Assembly (NCBI RefSeq): GCF_000350225.1
Contig: NW_005179058.1
Span: 311,633-375,632 of the forward strand
Source of the DNA: Chondrus crispus
Taxonomy: Eukaryota > Rhodophyta > Florideophyceae > Gigartinales > Gigartinaceae
Length of the DNA stretch: 64,000 bases
Direction of reading: 5' to 3'
This document shows positions 21,963-32,464 of this stretch, in pieces (the stretch's first letter is position 1; every line of letters starts with the position of its first letter). The notes below the pieces were generated by a model. That model ran no database searches and was not told the DNA's origin. It was given only the letters and a program-made list of their open reading frames with translations. A program made the translations under genes and the position numbers.

Positions 21963-22190
21963 TTACTACTGTTTGGCCTTTAACGGTGCTGTGTGCCCGC
22001 CATTTTTTTGGCGGGACGGGGAGAAGCGAGGAGGTAACATTTCGGGAAACTGGAGGCCTGGTTCGTGAACATGACGAGAAAGTGTTTGATCGTGGATCAA
22101 ATACTACTGTTTGGCCTTTAAAGGTGTTGTGTGCCGGCTATTTTCTTTTTTGGCGGGACGCGGAGAGGCACGGAGGTAACATTGCGGGAA
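21911..22190. repeat. 138-bp tandem duplication
   Basis: ACTGGAGGCC starts at 21911 and again at 22049. Both units share GACGAGAAxGTGTTT, ATCGTGGATCAA, TACTACTGTTTGGCCTTTAA and a TTTGGCGGGACG end, with moderate divergence. The start of the neighbouring pogo-like frame overlaps the first unit. Confidence 0.8.
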
Positions 22191-22391
22191 ACTCTAGAAG
22201 AGGTGAACGCTTAGGCCCCGGAGCATTTCCCTGGAGTCCAGGGATGAAAGACTGCACCCATTGTCCGCACTGGCAGCAACGAGAACTGAATCATCAAATT
22301 AGCTTTTTTTACCAAATAATGCTTTTAGGGAAGGGTATACCGCGCAGGCCTGCATGCGCAGACAAGTTTCTTTGGAATGACATGTAATGGC

Positions 22392-22529
22392 TGTCGCGCG
22401 ACAAGATTTACAAAAGCTGTATGGCTGGCCAGCCATACTGGAACTAGATTAATTTTTGTTAATTTTTTAGAGGTTGATTCTAGTATGGGTAGCCACCCAT
22501 ACAGCTTTTGTAGATCTTGTCGCGCGACA
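22392..22529. mobile_element. 138-bp MITE with long terminal inverted repeats
   Basis: Ends are TGTCGCGCGACAAGATxTAC and its complement. The inverted arms run about 55 bp with a handful of mismatches around a short AT-rich centre. The outer 12 bases (TGTCGCGCGACA) are themselves palindromic. It carries no coding capacity. A TGTCGCGCGAC word recurs near 24658, hinting at a related terminus. No clear target-site duplication could be fixed. Confidence 0.85.
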
Positions 22530-22537
22530 AACACATC

Positions 22538-22656
22538 ACACGTGTGGACCCAAATGCAATGTATTACACGTGTGGATCGATATGCAATGTTTTACACGTG
22601 GCGACCAAAATGCAATGTATTACACGTGGTGACCAAAACGCAATGTTTTACACGTG
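22538..22656. repeat. 28-bp minisatellite with CACGTG in each unit
   Basis: Units start with ACACGTG at 22538, 22566, 22594, 22622 and 22650, each followed by a short variable part and ATGCAATGTxTT. Each unit holds a CACGTG core, the G-box/E-box recognised by bZIP and bHLH factors. It lies directly beside the MITE. Confidence 0.9.
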
Positions 22657-22779
22657 CGAGAAGCTGGTGGATGATGATTGGCCGATTATGATACGGAATC
22701 GTATACAGTGCCTCCTACGATATAGTTCTATAGCGTGACATACCTCTAGCTATGGCACTATTGGGGGGATGGCACTATA

Positions 22780-23110
22780 TCCCTGTGCTCCGTTTTGTGA
22801 CGATTTAGGGCGTCACAAAAAGTGAGACGATTTGTGTGACGATTTGTGAGAGTTTTGCTCTTTTCGCCGCCTTCATCTCATTCGTCTCACGCCATCTTCT
22901 TATTCGTCACACATGGTTTGTGAATATTTGTTGAATTGTAGCACTTTTTGAGAACGTTTTGTGATCATGACAAAAATCGTCTCAAACATCACACATTTTC
23001 GTGAATCTTTTGTGACGGTTTTGTGAGACGCATCTCAAAACTCTCAAACGTCAACCTTGAAATAAAAACTCTCACACTGATAATGTGCATTTTGTGATGG
23101 CAGTGTGCAT
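22780..23110. repeat. TTTTGTGA/TCACAAA-rich block
   Basis: About ten copies of TTTGTGA or its complement, interleaved with GACGATTT and CTCAAA(C) words in both orientations, so the block can fold back on itself. Two GTGCATTTTGTGATGG units follow near 23083-23120. Probably a decayed foldback/MITE element. Boundaries uncertain. Confidence 0.55.
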
Positions 23111-23404
23111 TTTGTGATGGCTTTGTGTGAGTTGTGTGAGGGGATCACGAAGATCACATATGAAAGTGTTTGTTTATTGACAAGGTGCACCTGAGACGGT
23201 AAGGAATCACCTTACTCGCCCAGGACCGCTCGTAAAGTAGACAAGGACCACTAAAGTAGAATTAGTCATCCTACTGCCATTGGTCTAATTGTTTGAGAAA
23301 ATTAACGGTGGCACGATATTGACTAAGTAACCATCACCTCCTTTAGAATTCCATAATGCCTAGCTGGACAATAAATGGAGTGCATACCACCGATTGCACA
23401 AATG

Positions 23405-23640
23405 GTTGGATAAACCGCTCTGTCTCTCCCTCTGTATCTCTCTGTCTGTCTCTGTCTCTCTCTATGTTTATACCCATCTCTCTATATGTTTATCCAATTC
23501 TTTATGGTGACCATCTATCTATGTGTGTGTCCATCTCTCTATATTTGTGTCCATCTCTCTTCCTTGTATCCCTCTCTCTCTCTATCCCTCCCTCTCCGCC
23601 TCTCTGGCTGCATCTCCTCTTCCCTCTATCTGTTTATGTA
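23405..23640. repeat. CTCT-rich low-complexity tract
   Basis: Imperfect (TCTC)n, (TCTG)n and TATGTTTATCC-like words. The apparent Ser/Leu-rich frame here is a by-product. Simple sequence, no gene. Confidence 0.85.
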
Positions 23641-23854
23641 AACAAGTGTCTTTAAAAAGATTTTTGGGGTTTCCTTCCCTATACTCTATATTGTAGTCCC
23701 ATTTTCTCTGCAGTATTCGTGAAGGTGCGTTGTTGTCGTACGAAAGCGACGCTTTTTCAGTGACTGGGGCGGACACGAATTGTCGGCACTTATAAATACT
23801 TTTTTGTCTATGAGAGGTGGACGTTGAAAAAGGTGGTTGTGAAGTGGGTTGCGT

Positions 23855-24160
23855 CCTGTGATCAGTGGCCACTGATCACAGGCCGGCGGGGGGGGTGTCG
23901 CACTACACCGTCATTGCTGTATAAAATTGCAAAATATTGATGCAAATTTTGAGAGTTAGGACCTGTGATCAGTGGGGAGCTGTGATCAGTGGCCACTGAT
24001 CACAGGCCGGCAGGGGGTGTCGTACGACATCGTCATTGCTGTATAAAATTTGCAAAATTTGGTGGCAAATTTTGCAGGATGGGAGCTGTGATCAGTGGCC
24101 ACTGATCACAGGCCGGCAAGGGTGTCGTACGACACCGTCATTGCTGTAAAAAATTTGCGT
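23855..24160 (+). repeat. 122-bp repeat family, three units, direct orientation
   Basis: CGTCATTGCTGTA-type starts at 23909, 24031 and 24136, each preceded by the TGATCAGTGGCCACTGATCA palindrome and CAGGCCGGC. The third unit is shortened (105 bp spacing). Orientation matches 21063-21295. A further half-matching GTGATCAGccgccGCTGATCAC stretch lies near 24310. Confidence 0.85.
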
Positions 24161-24429
24161 ACTTCTTAAAACACAGTTGTCTTCATGACCCTGCTGCATA
24201 TTTGCATCATTTTTGAACAAACGTATATGTGTTCCTGCTGTACTTTCTGTATCCTGTGCAAATGCATTATTTACGTATTTTAATTAGTTCTAACTCTCCG
24301 TTGGCGTCGTGTGATCAGCCGCCGCTGATCACATGCCTGACAGGGGTGCCGTACGACACTAGGTAACATTTCCCACCAAAGTATAATCACAATTCAATAC
24401 CATCCAAATTTTGCAAATTTTACATCAAG

Positions 24430-24670
24430 GACGGTGACGGACGGCACCCCTCGCCGGCCTGCGATTAGTGGCGACTGATCACAGCTCCCAAATCTCAAAA
24501 TTTGCACCCCAAATATTGCAAATTTTTACAGCAATGACTATGTCGGACGGCATTCTTCGCCGGCCCGTGATCAGTTGCCACTGATATCAGGACGCATCCG
24601 GTTCAAATACGTAAACATTGCCTTTAAATCCGATGCAAATTTATACAGCAAGGACTGTGTCGCGCGACGC
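24430..24670 (-). repeat. 122-bp repeat family, two units, inverted
   Basis: The same unit is read on the minus strand: CTCAAAATTTGCACCCCAAA, then TACAGCAATGAC, and again ATTTATACAGCAA near 24640, with GCCGGCC and GATCA words between. With the direct units at 21063 these form opposed ends about 3.6 kb apart, a possible DNA-transposon outline enclosing the pogo-like fragment. Confidence 0.75.
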
Positions 24671-25878
24671 AGGAAGTATTCGGACATTTTCTCCCTTTTA
24701 GAAACCAGCGGCCGTCGAGAACGCCGAGCCGAAACCCAACCCCGGCCTTCCCCAGAACGTGCATATGCGGAGGTGCCATCATTAAGCGTACGCAATCTTC
24801 GGGCTATTTTTAAACCAAGGTAATCGCAGGCTCCAGGCAGCCGACTCATTGCTTTCTCAATATCCCCACCCTTTCCAACCTCAGCCCGAAAAATAAAAAG
24901 TCATGCGCAACGCGCTGTGGCATGAAGTTCAGCTAACGCCATTTTCCATCTGGACCGGAATTACCATCATTACAACAACGGTGCCTCTGCGCCCCGCATC
25001 CTTAGGACGGGATTCTAGGGCATTATAATGTATATCGCAAGCTTGTGTTGCTCGAGCGCGTTCACCAGGCGGGAGGATTCTGACGAATATTCGTGTTCAC
25101 TTGTAGTCCTCAAACGCAATAAAGTTCGTTTACGTACTGCAGTTTCATATGACTAATGCAATGATTTGATATTCGTTTCTTTTTTCGGCGTCTGTAGGGT
25201 TCACTAGCACCACTTGTACACACCGTGCCTGGCCTTATTCCACGGTCACCCATTCTGAGGGTGAGTTTTCTCCCTCCTTGATATAAAGACCGGTACAAAC
25301 ACGTAGGGTCCGTACGTTACCGTGTGTAAAATCTGGCTTGAGGCCTAATTCTAAACGGTCCCGAACTCTTCTTCTGATTACCGCTCAAGTGATTCTAGTG
25401 GTGACAGTGATTCACAGAGGAAGGGCACTGATGAGGACGACATCCAAGAGTAGGTACTGGGTAATTCATACTTTCAATAGCGAGAACAGTATCATCATCA
25501 CTCTGTAGTGACACTTCTATCTTCATTGCACAATTAAATCTAAAGCAACTATGATTAAAAGAACAGTAATTCAATGACACATGACTGACTTTCAAAGCAA
25601 TCCGGACTGGATGATGTCGGTACCTTTGGAGCCCATACCCAGCTGTTCACTTGCACGTCTAAGTCCCATGGTATTTAGATGCTGCACAGAGCCGTGCATC
25701 TTTAAATGTGACCGTTACAAAAATATCGATTTCACAAAAAACACATATGTCTATATACTGACTACGTTCCAATGGTTACCCCCAACTCTTTAGTCTTCGG
25801 TATATATTTCAAACAAATTTCTCAAGTATCACTTTCCAAGGGAAATTAACAGAGGACGATACCATCCACCAGTTGATA
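24671..25878. other. Intergenic, AT-richer, no gene seen
   Basis: No frame with recognisable character. The last 150 bp before the next start are AT-rich, with TATATATTTC near 25800 that could serve as its promoter. Confidence 0.45.
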
Positions 25879-27246
25879 ATGGTATCAGATCTTTTCAATG
25901 GCCTCCAATTCGGGAGTGATATAGAGGTCTACTATACCTTGGAGAATGAAGAAGAAAGCAAGGCATGGTTCCCAGCAACAGTCATTAGTATCAACTACCT
26001 TCATGATGATCGTCGAGAGGTGCTCAAAGGGACCATTCAATACAAGGCAGCGTTTGGATTCAGGGCATGTAAAAGCAAGGTTACTTTCAAGGAGGGAAAC
26101 GAGTTTGTACAAGATGGACAAAAGTTTAGCTGGAGACTCAAAGATACATCCGTGCGATTGGATAACAGCGCAAGCTCAGACGTGGCAAGCGCATCGATGG
26201 ATGCCGATGATATGGACTATGCTCCAGGTAGTGCCATGGTAGAAAAATGCAAGAAGGTTAACCACACGACGACTGTCTCACTTGATCAGAATACAATCAA
26301 AGATACACGTGAGCTAAATGCTCTTTCCAGACGCCTTCAGTATCTTGAGGAAGTGGTGAAAGGACAGCAATCCTCGATTACGACTGCACTATGGACTCAG
26401 AATCCGCTCCTCATTTCTGATGCAGGCTCCAATATTCCTCTTAAGTTTATTTCGTTGCGTCTAGAGCATTGGTTACTCAAGACACCGACACGTCCTACCC
26501 CAGTTGAAATAACCCGTGGGACGAAGTGGTTTGTACAAGACTCATTTAAGGCGCGAGCAGACTGCACATTGCTCCAGTTTGATTCTATATCCGAAAGAGT
26601 CAAAGCTCAGCTACGAACAAAGGTTTCTATTCTTCCGGAAGATTATATGTGCCGGAAATCAGTTGTGAAGGAGACGAGTATATACTTTAGGAGCTTCCTA
26701 GACTTGTCAGAAGCACTCGGACCAGCATCACCGCAAGTTGTCAGAGACGTGATCATCGCAAAAAGGCTGGAAAAAGGTACCGACAATTATGTATCTGCCA
26801 GAGTGATAGGCTGTATGGCCGGTCCCAACACCGAATCTCTTTCTGACCCGTGCTATATGACAATTGGAGATTCTCTTGCTGTTATAAGGGATGACGAGGA
26901 TGAACAACGGCACGTTGTATTTCGTCGGGATTGCACTTGGGATTCCATAGAGCAGACCTACTCTTATCCACTGGAAGACATAAGACTATCAGAGCTTAAC
27001 TTCCAAGAACGCATTTCCAAGGTAATGAGTGCTGAAAAAGTGGTTAGCGGACCATCGGACCGGAAGGAGTCGTTCTACCTGCGATGGAATCTTCAATCCA
27101 ATCCTTGTCAGTCTATATTTGCTGATGTAAATCGCAGCGACGTACTAGGAGTACTTCAAGTGCATGTCCCATTCATCTCTATCAAAGGGTCTGCCCATGT
27201 GAAGCAATTCATCACTGTTGCCAAAGTTCTGGGCCTCTTTAAGTAA
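25879..27246 (+). CDS. Unrecognised 455-aa protein with Tudor/Agenet-like N-terminus
   Basis: Single frame from the first ATG. Residues about 10-40 read GSDIEVYY followed by a charged loop and AWFPATVISIN (Trp about 30), then a beta-rich stretch, the signature of Tudor/Agenet-type barrels that read methylated histone tails. A short helix with heptad character (ELNALSRRLQYLEEVV, from residue 145) suggests dimerisation. The C-terminal 250 residues look globular, with no family I know. There is no signal peptide or membrane segment, which fits a nuclear role. The gene is convergent with the next one, stop to stop 93 bp apart. No damage is visible, so it is probably expressed or recently so. It could be a host chromatin protein or an accessory gene of a large DNA element. 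The Tudor call rests on a short motif only. Confidence 0.6.
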   Translation: MVSDLFNGLQFGSDIEVYYTLENEEESKAWFPATVISINYLHDDRREVLKGTIQYKAAFGFRACKSKVTFKEGNEFVQDGQKFSWRLKDTSVRLDNSASSDVASASMDADDMDYAPGSAMVEKCKKVNHTTTVSLDQNTIKDTRELNALSRRLQYLEEVVKGQQSSITTALWTQNPLLISDAGSNIPLKFISLRLEHWLLKTPTRPTPVEITRGTKWFVQDSFKARADCTLLQFDSISERVKAQLRTKVSILPEDYMCRKSVVKETSIYFRSFLDLSEALGPASPQVVRDVIIAKRLEKGTDNYVSARVIGCMAGPNTESLSDPCYMTIGDSLAVIRDDEDEQRHVVFRRDCTWDSIEQTYSYPLEDIRLSELNFQERISKVMSAEKVVSGPSDRKESFYLRWNLQSNPCQSIFADVNRSDVLGVLQVHVPFISIKGSAHVKQFITVAKVLGLFK

Positions 27247-27339
27247 ACTCAATTCATTCATGCTACAGCAGTCTCCCGCTTTACTCATTTTTCACTTTGG
27301 TGAACTAAGAAGTTTCACTATCACATCAAATACGACCCC

Positions 27340-28752
27340 TTATAAATCGAAGTCGTGGACCATGACCACATCCTCATCGTCTTCGACTTGATCCGCCTGG
27401 ATTTCATCCTCACCATCCACCACGCTCAGATCATCATTATCCTCGTGATGTGAACCTGAACGGACCGGGGGATCGTGCACGGAGTTGTACATATCCACGG
27501 ACATCACTAGCTTCTCCTTCAAAATACTGGACAGTTTCTGTGGAAGCTCACCCCGCTTTTCTCCCTGTCCTTCAGTCAAAAGATCTGAGTAGAGCGATCT
27601 CAGTCGCGACCGCCATGATCCATTGTGGTGATCCTGGCCATCCACTTCATGCAATATCTGCTCGTTTCGAGAAAATGCACCCCTCGCCTCGATCACCTTC
27701 ATCAGCATGATCTCCCGAAACAGGACAGCAGTCATGTAAATCACACGAAAGGATTCCTTGGATATTGAATAGAGGTCTTCATCACTGCCACACCTGGTAA
27801 AAGCCACCAAGAACTTCAAGGCGACGTGCATGGCATTGAGTCGGATAAAAAATTTTCGAGTCTCCTTCCTTCCATCCTTGTCTTTCGTCTCAACGTCATA
27901 CGTAGTGATAAATATGAAGGGATCGCTTTCAGAAATCAGCTTCTTCCATGCTATCAAATTCAGGGGGTTCACCTCAGCGACCGACTTCATAGCAGTACGA
28001 CAGGTTCCGTCTGGGATATCTTGGAGGTTCATGTGCGGGCGGGGTGGATTCTCATACTGGAATGAGACTCCCATTTCACTTTGGAAAACATATGAGAAGT
28101 TTTGAAAGAAGGATTTCCGCCCAAGCTCCCTGGACTTGTTCAGAAACTGATTACCTATCTTGAAAACGCGGCGAACGATCTCAACCCTAATGTCTTCGTC
28201 CTTGATGAATCCAATTGGCTCATCTTCCCCCATCTTGTCGCTTCGACGCCGAGCCACACGCCGGGCCCTCTTGATGGCCGTTGAAGCAAATTCTTCGTTG
28301 AAGAAAGACTCGACTGTGATCATTCTTATGTAGCCCGGCCTCAGCCAAAAAGGTTTCTCAGCGGTCTTCAGCGTCCCGCGGATGTTCGGATGTACCATTT
28401 CGAGTGACTTCGTCCCAATACTCGGATTGTTCATTGCATTTGCAATCAAGCTCTTTCCCCAAGCCTTTCGCAGGACCAGATACTGACGAGCTTGCTTCGT
28501 ACCCAGCAGCTCCTCGGTTTTCTCCTCGCTTGGGTCCCTTTTCCACAAAAGGACCTCGACAAGTAAAAGTCCGAACCCCAACACTTCGGAACTATTGACG
28601 TCCAATGGAAGCTTGGAAAATTGTGTGTCACGACTCACACCCTCTAAGGATTCACTCGCTTCCTTTTTCTGAGGAAGAACTCTCATGGTGCAATTTATCA
28701 ACGCTCTTGTGAAGATAATGCACATGAATTTCCCTGCGAAGATGTCCTCCAT
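27340..28752 (-). CDS. Unrecognised 470-aa protein, C-terminal part of a probable longer product
   Basis: Frame on the minus strand from ATG 28752. It is helix-rich and globular, contains a basic stretch (IKRARRVARRRSDK) and ends in a strongly acidic tail (DDLSVVDGEDE, then EDDEDVVMVHDFDL). No family recognised. The same frame is open upstream to about 28920 and that stretch still reads like protein, with a coiled-coil-like VSSRVSTLERTLSRC. So the real product probably begins further upstream, in the frame ending at 28866, and passes into this one at an A-rich heptamer (28914-28920). Convergent with the gene at 25879. Function unknown; the charged tail suits a nuclear protein. Confidence 0.6.
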   Translation of the reverse strand: MEDIFAGKFMCIIFTRALINCTMRVLPQKKEASESLEGVSRDTQFSKLPLDVNSSEVLGFGLLLVEVLLWKRDPSEEKTEELLGTKQARQYLVLRKAWGKSLIANAMNNPSIGTKSLEMVHPNIRGTLKTAEKPFWLRPGYIRMITVESFFNEEFASTAIKRARRVARRRSDKMGEDEPIGFIKDEDIRVEIVRRVFKIGNQFLNKSRELGRKSFFQNFSYVFQSEMGVSFQYENPPRPHMNLQDIPDGTCRTAMKSVAEVNPLNLIAWKKLISESDPFIFITTYDVETKDKDGRKETRKFFIRLNAMHVALKFLVAFTRCGSDEDLYSISKESFRVIYMTAVLFREIMLMKVIEARGAFSRNEQILHEVDGQDHHNGSWRSRLRSLYSDLLTEGQGEKRGELPQKLSSILKEKLVMSVDMYNSVHDPPVRSGSHHEDNDDLSVVDGEDEIQADQVEDDEDVVMVHDFDL

Positions 28753-28865
28753 AGGCCTAAGGAGGTCGTTTAAAGAGGCCTTCTCGGCTGCTTTTCCTGT
28801 CTTCGGCAGGGCGGAATTCAGAAGAACAATGTTGACGGCGTCCTGGCAGCGTGATAACGTCCGCT

Positions 28866-29588
28866 CTAAGGTTGAGACACGAGAAGATACAGCCTTGATT
28901 GCACCCAGAATTCCTTTTTTTCAATGGCGAGCTGCTTCTCCAAACTAGCATGCAGTTCCCGCATGACTCGAAGTACTCCGTGGTTAGAGTCTTCCCCAAG
29001 TGCTCGAGCCAAATGGGGGCCCCGGGGCTGACTCGGCAAGGAACCTGCCATGCACTCACGACGCGTGGGAGCGACGACGTCTTCCACATCTTGAGTTTCG
29101 GCGACCCCGTCCATCTCTGCTGCACTAGCCTGCACACTCTCGTCTACGTACTCCTCTGGCTCGCGTCCATGGAGCTCGAGCAACTGACGGTTCGCCCGTT
29201 TGCGTTCTGTGTGTTCATCTTCCTCGCCATGATCTCCATCCCCGAACAAAAGGGAAAAGTCTTCACCCGGAGACGAACCGATGGCGCGCTTGCGCTTGCC
29301 CGCACGCGGAGGTGCTGCATCAGACGGACCACTTCCCTGACTTCGAACGGGAAGCGAGCACGTGTGAGATGGCGGACTGCCTTGGGGTGTCCTGACTGTA
29401 TTGCTTGAAACCCGCCGGGATTCCTGCCCAGCCGCTGCGGGAGTAGCTTCGGCCGCAACACGAGGAGATGACCGGCGTTCCGCGGGGACCTGAGCCCCAG
29501 GGGCTTGGCTGTTAGACTTCCGAGATGTCATAGGTCCCTTCTGCTGAGACAAGCGGCCTCGCTGATTGCCTGAAGCAGCGGGTTTCAT
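28866..29588 (-). CDS. Unrecognised 240-aa protein, disordered basic N-terminal part
   Basis: Minus-strand frame; the first ATG is at 29588 (a TTG further up, at 29717, would add 43 residues). It is Ser/Pro/Arg-rich and probably disordered, with acidic patches (DGDHGEEDEH) and nuclear-localisation-like basic runs (GKRKRA). Its last 40 residues turn helical with heptad spacing (MRELHASLEKQLAIEKK). It ends just after the A-rich heptamer, and the helical pattern appears to continue in the -1 frame that runs into the 470-aa part. The two may therefore be one gene of about 750 codons, read by frameshift or split by a homopolymer length error. Confidence 0.5.
   Translation of the reverse strand: MKPAASGNQRGRLSQQKGPMTSRKSNSQAPGAQVPAERRSSPRVAAEATPAAAGQESRRVSSNTVRTPQGSPPSHTCSLPVRSQGSGPSDAAPPRAGKRKRAIGSSPGEDFSLLFGDGDHGEEDEHTERKRANRQLLELHGREPEEYVDESVQASAAEMDGVAETQDVEDVVAPTRRECMAGSLPSQPRGPHLARALGEDSNHGVLRVMRELHASLEKQLAIEKKEFWVQSRLYLLVSQP
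28914..28920 (-). other. A AAA AAG heptamer at the frame junction
   Basis: On the minus strand the zero frame reads GAA AAA AAG GAA. The heptamer A AAA AAG matches the classical X XXY YYZ slippery form. A -1 slip leads straight into the open frame of the 470-aa part. The run is seven A's long, so a one-base length error in the assembly would give the same picture. Confidence 0.5.
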
Positions 29589-29717
29589 GGCTGCAGAACG
29601 CGAATGAGCACGCCCTGCCTTCTTCCCAGACCTTTTTCGCGGGTCATTGAGCCTCAGTAGGAACACAGGATGCGCAAAGTCGGGAAGCAAACGAAAAATG
29701 ATGGCGAGAGGACTCAA

Positions 29718-30125
29718 TCAGTTGAGAAAACGTGAAAAGGTCGATGAACGCCTCTGGTACTAGCGCGGGTTAGGCATGAGGTTATTCTGGTACGAGCACT
29801 TGAAGGTTAAGGACATCACGGGCAAGCGCTGGTTTAGTAGGCAGCAGAATAGCACATCACTTTGCTACATCGAGGTATCAAAAAAACATTTCCGTTACAA
29901 CTATGGTACTCCAGCAAAAATTCTGGTCCAGTCACTGGCCGGAACCAGAAACGCCCCTCATCCCCGTGCTGAATGGGAACGGCCAAAAAAGCTGGCAAAA
30001 TATGGCTGCCCGCGAACCAATGACCCACGGGCCACCGTTCATTGCTGACAAAAATCCAGCATTTTTTGGGGCCAAAAATAGCAACATCATTGCTTTTATT
30101 AAATTTATCATAAATCTGACCTTCC
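29718..30125. other. Spacer, nothing recognised
   Basis: No supported gene. Some ATTTTTTGGGGCCAAAAA-like inverted words lie near 30060-30080. It ends where the gypsy piece begins. Confidence 0.4.
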
Positions 30126-31445
30126 TGTGATCTCGTCCCGGGAGAGGACGAGAATGAGGGAAAGGGGGAGCGAATTTCCCCTAAGGTAAAAATAGCAAGA
30201 GCCACGACTATCGAGCCAGGGACGCAACGCGTCGTGGAATGCACCTCGAAGAGGGCGGGCTTGGTTGTGGTTCAGCCGTACTCGTCGTTTTACGAAAGGC
30301 ACGGGTTGACGTGCACGAATGGTGTCGTTCAGGTTGAGCCTGACAGGCCATTTCGTTTACTCGTTGCGAATTTTAGGACGTACTCTGTCAGGGTGCAAAA
30401 GGGCCAAGTGGTGGCAGAATTATTACCGCACCCGAGAGCCGCGCTCGAGAGCAAAACCACTATTCGTGAAGTTCTCGGGATTCAAGAAAGGAAGAAGGAA
30501 ATTTTTCTAATTCTACCAAGACGCCTACGGGCGAAACAAGATGCGAACTGTCGGATCAAGCCCGCGAGGACCAGCAAGGACCAGCTAGAAGAATGGTCGA
30601 GTGGGCTCTCTGCGACGGCATCGTCGAAGCCGGAGCAGCGGATTGAGCCCCCACCGCCGGAAGTGGAGGACCTTGACCTGATCCACGTGCCGGAACGGCT
30701 GCGCGACTGGTTCCGAAGGATGTTGAAGAAATACTCTAAGATGTGGGATGGGACCCTTGGTGAAATTAATACCACGGTCCACGGGATCGAGCTGGTCCCG
30801 GAGGCCAGGCCCATCGCACAAGCTCCCTACCGAGCCGGTCCAAAGGCTCGGGAGGTCGAGGACGCAGAAGTACAGAAGATGTTAGAAGCAGGAGTCATCG
30901 AGCCGGCGCAGTCAGAATGGGCGCCGCCCGTTTTATTAGTGCCCAAGCCGGACGGTTCAATGCGCTTTTGCGTAGACTACTGCAGGTTAAACGCGGTGAC
31001 GGTGAAGGACACGTACCCTTTGCCGCGCATGGACGAATGTCTGGACTCGCTTGGTGACACCAATGTTTTCTCCGCGTTGGACGCCATCTCGGGGTACTGG
31101 CAGATGCCAATTCCCGAAAGCGACCCCGACAAAACCGCATTTTCGTGTCACTCAGGTTTGTACGGATTTTCAAGAATGTCCTTCGGGCTTACCAACGCGC
31201 CGGCGACGTTTCAGAGAGCCATTGATATCCTGCTCTTTCCGTTCCGTTGGAAATGCTGTCTGCTATATCTAGATCATATCATAATCTTAAGCAAATCTTG
31301 GGAGGAGCACGTCGTCCACGTTGACGAAATACTGTCTGTATTGGAGAAGGCAGGTGTAAGGCTCAAGCTTCGCAAGGGCGAATTTTTCGTCGAAAAGATC
31401 AAGTGTCTGGGCCACGTCGCTCGGCCAGGTACGCTCGAAGTTGAG
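30126..31445 (+). mobile_element. Ty3/gypsy fragment: protease end and reverse transcriptase
   Basis: Plus-strand piece closely similar to 40800-42130 on the minus strand. It holds the region after the protease, then RT blocks PVLLVPKPDGSMRFCVDY, FSALDAISGYWQ and FGLTNAPATFQ, up to the RT thumb (GHVARPGTLEV). It is cut at its 5' end and stops exactly where an LTR in the opposite orientation begins, so another gypsy element inserted into it or recombined with it. Broken, with few internal breaks. The missing parts of this copy are not in the window. Confidence 0.88.
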
Positions 31446-32464
31446 TGTAGTGCAATGTGCCTGGCAGGCCGCGAACACAGTCCGACGGTCAAACAAAAAG
31501 AAGAAAAACAGCAACAGAAACAACCACTGCCGATGGCACGCGCTACGGAGCGTTCGAGACTCCCTCTTCCCTTGTGTTGGCTTGCGGACCACGGTAGCTC
31601 GACTCCGACGGGGGGGGTTAAGGAAAAATACCAGGCCCGGGAGAATAATGGTGGTAGAGACTTGTGAGGACTTGAGTGCTCGGCGAGTGCGGGTTGGGCT
31701 TGTCTACTAGAATGTAACCGCGGTTCGCTGGGTTGTAAGGCCAATGCTCGACGAGCGTCTTCAGCACCTTGGGTATAATTCAAGGTCTTCGACGGGGGCT
31801 TGTTCAGCACTACCCAACGGGATCGTAACCGTGTAGCAACGCTACTACCGACGTGTTGCTCGAAGGCTAAAAACACCCTCACCAGCGCGATCGCGATCGC
31901 GGTAGGCGGTACCAACTCTGTCTTATACAGTAAGACCTTCGACGGAGGCGTCGTTATAACAGCCTTCCTACGCAACTTGAAACAGTAGCAGCGCTACACA
32001 ACGTGTTGCCCGATGGCTCAAACACCTACACCGGATCGGTCGCGACCGACTCCAATGGAACCAACACAATTAAGGGAAAATAGATGTAGAGATAGAAAAG
32101 GATAGGAATTAGAGATAGAAAAGGTAAAAGGATAAGGAAAAGGAATGGGACCCCGAGCAATAGAGGATGTCATTAGCAGCGTAGAAGGGAAGCGCGTAGC
32201 GTGAACGGAAGCGGTCTTCGACGAAGGCGAAATCTAACTCCGGCAACTCGGGTTACCTTTACTGACTTGGTGGTCAGAGGGCTAAGGTATATATCGCCCC
32301 GCTGGAGCCACTACAGTAGCTCGCGTCGCTAAATCCTAGATATAATCTAATGTTAGCAAAATTAATGCCAACTAATTAAAACTAAATAAAATTAAATAAT
32401 TAAAATAAAAACTGTGCAAATATTCACACGTTAGCCCCCCGATCCCGGACTAAAATTGCTTCCA
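31446..32464 (-). repeat. gypsy LTR, about 1.02 kb, minus orientation
   Basis: Read on the minus strand it starts TGGAAGCAATTTTAGTCCGGG and ends GCACATTGCACTACA, so it has TG...CA ends. A TATA-like GCGATATATACCTTA lies about 180 bp in. It is homologous in opposite orientation to 42815-43814, with roughly 12-15 percent differences in the stretches I compared by eye, so the two are not a fresh pair from one insertion. It carries internal duplications of a GTAGCAGCGCTAC-type unit. Confidence 0.8.

Noticed and set aside
23405-23640. Ser/Leu-rich signal-peptide-like frame
   Set aside because: Pure CTCT-type simple sequence.
24590-24620. tRNA-like GGTTCAAAT word
   Set aside because: No matching acceptor, D or anticodon arms could be drawn around it.
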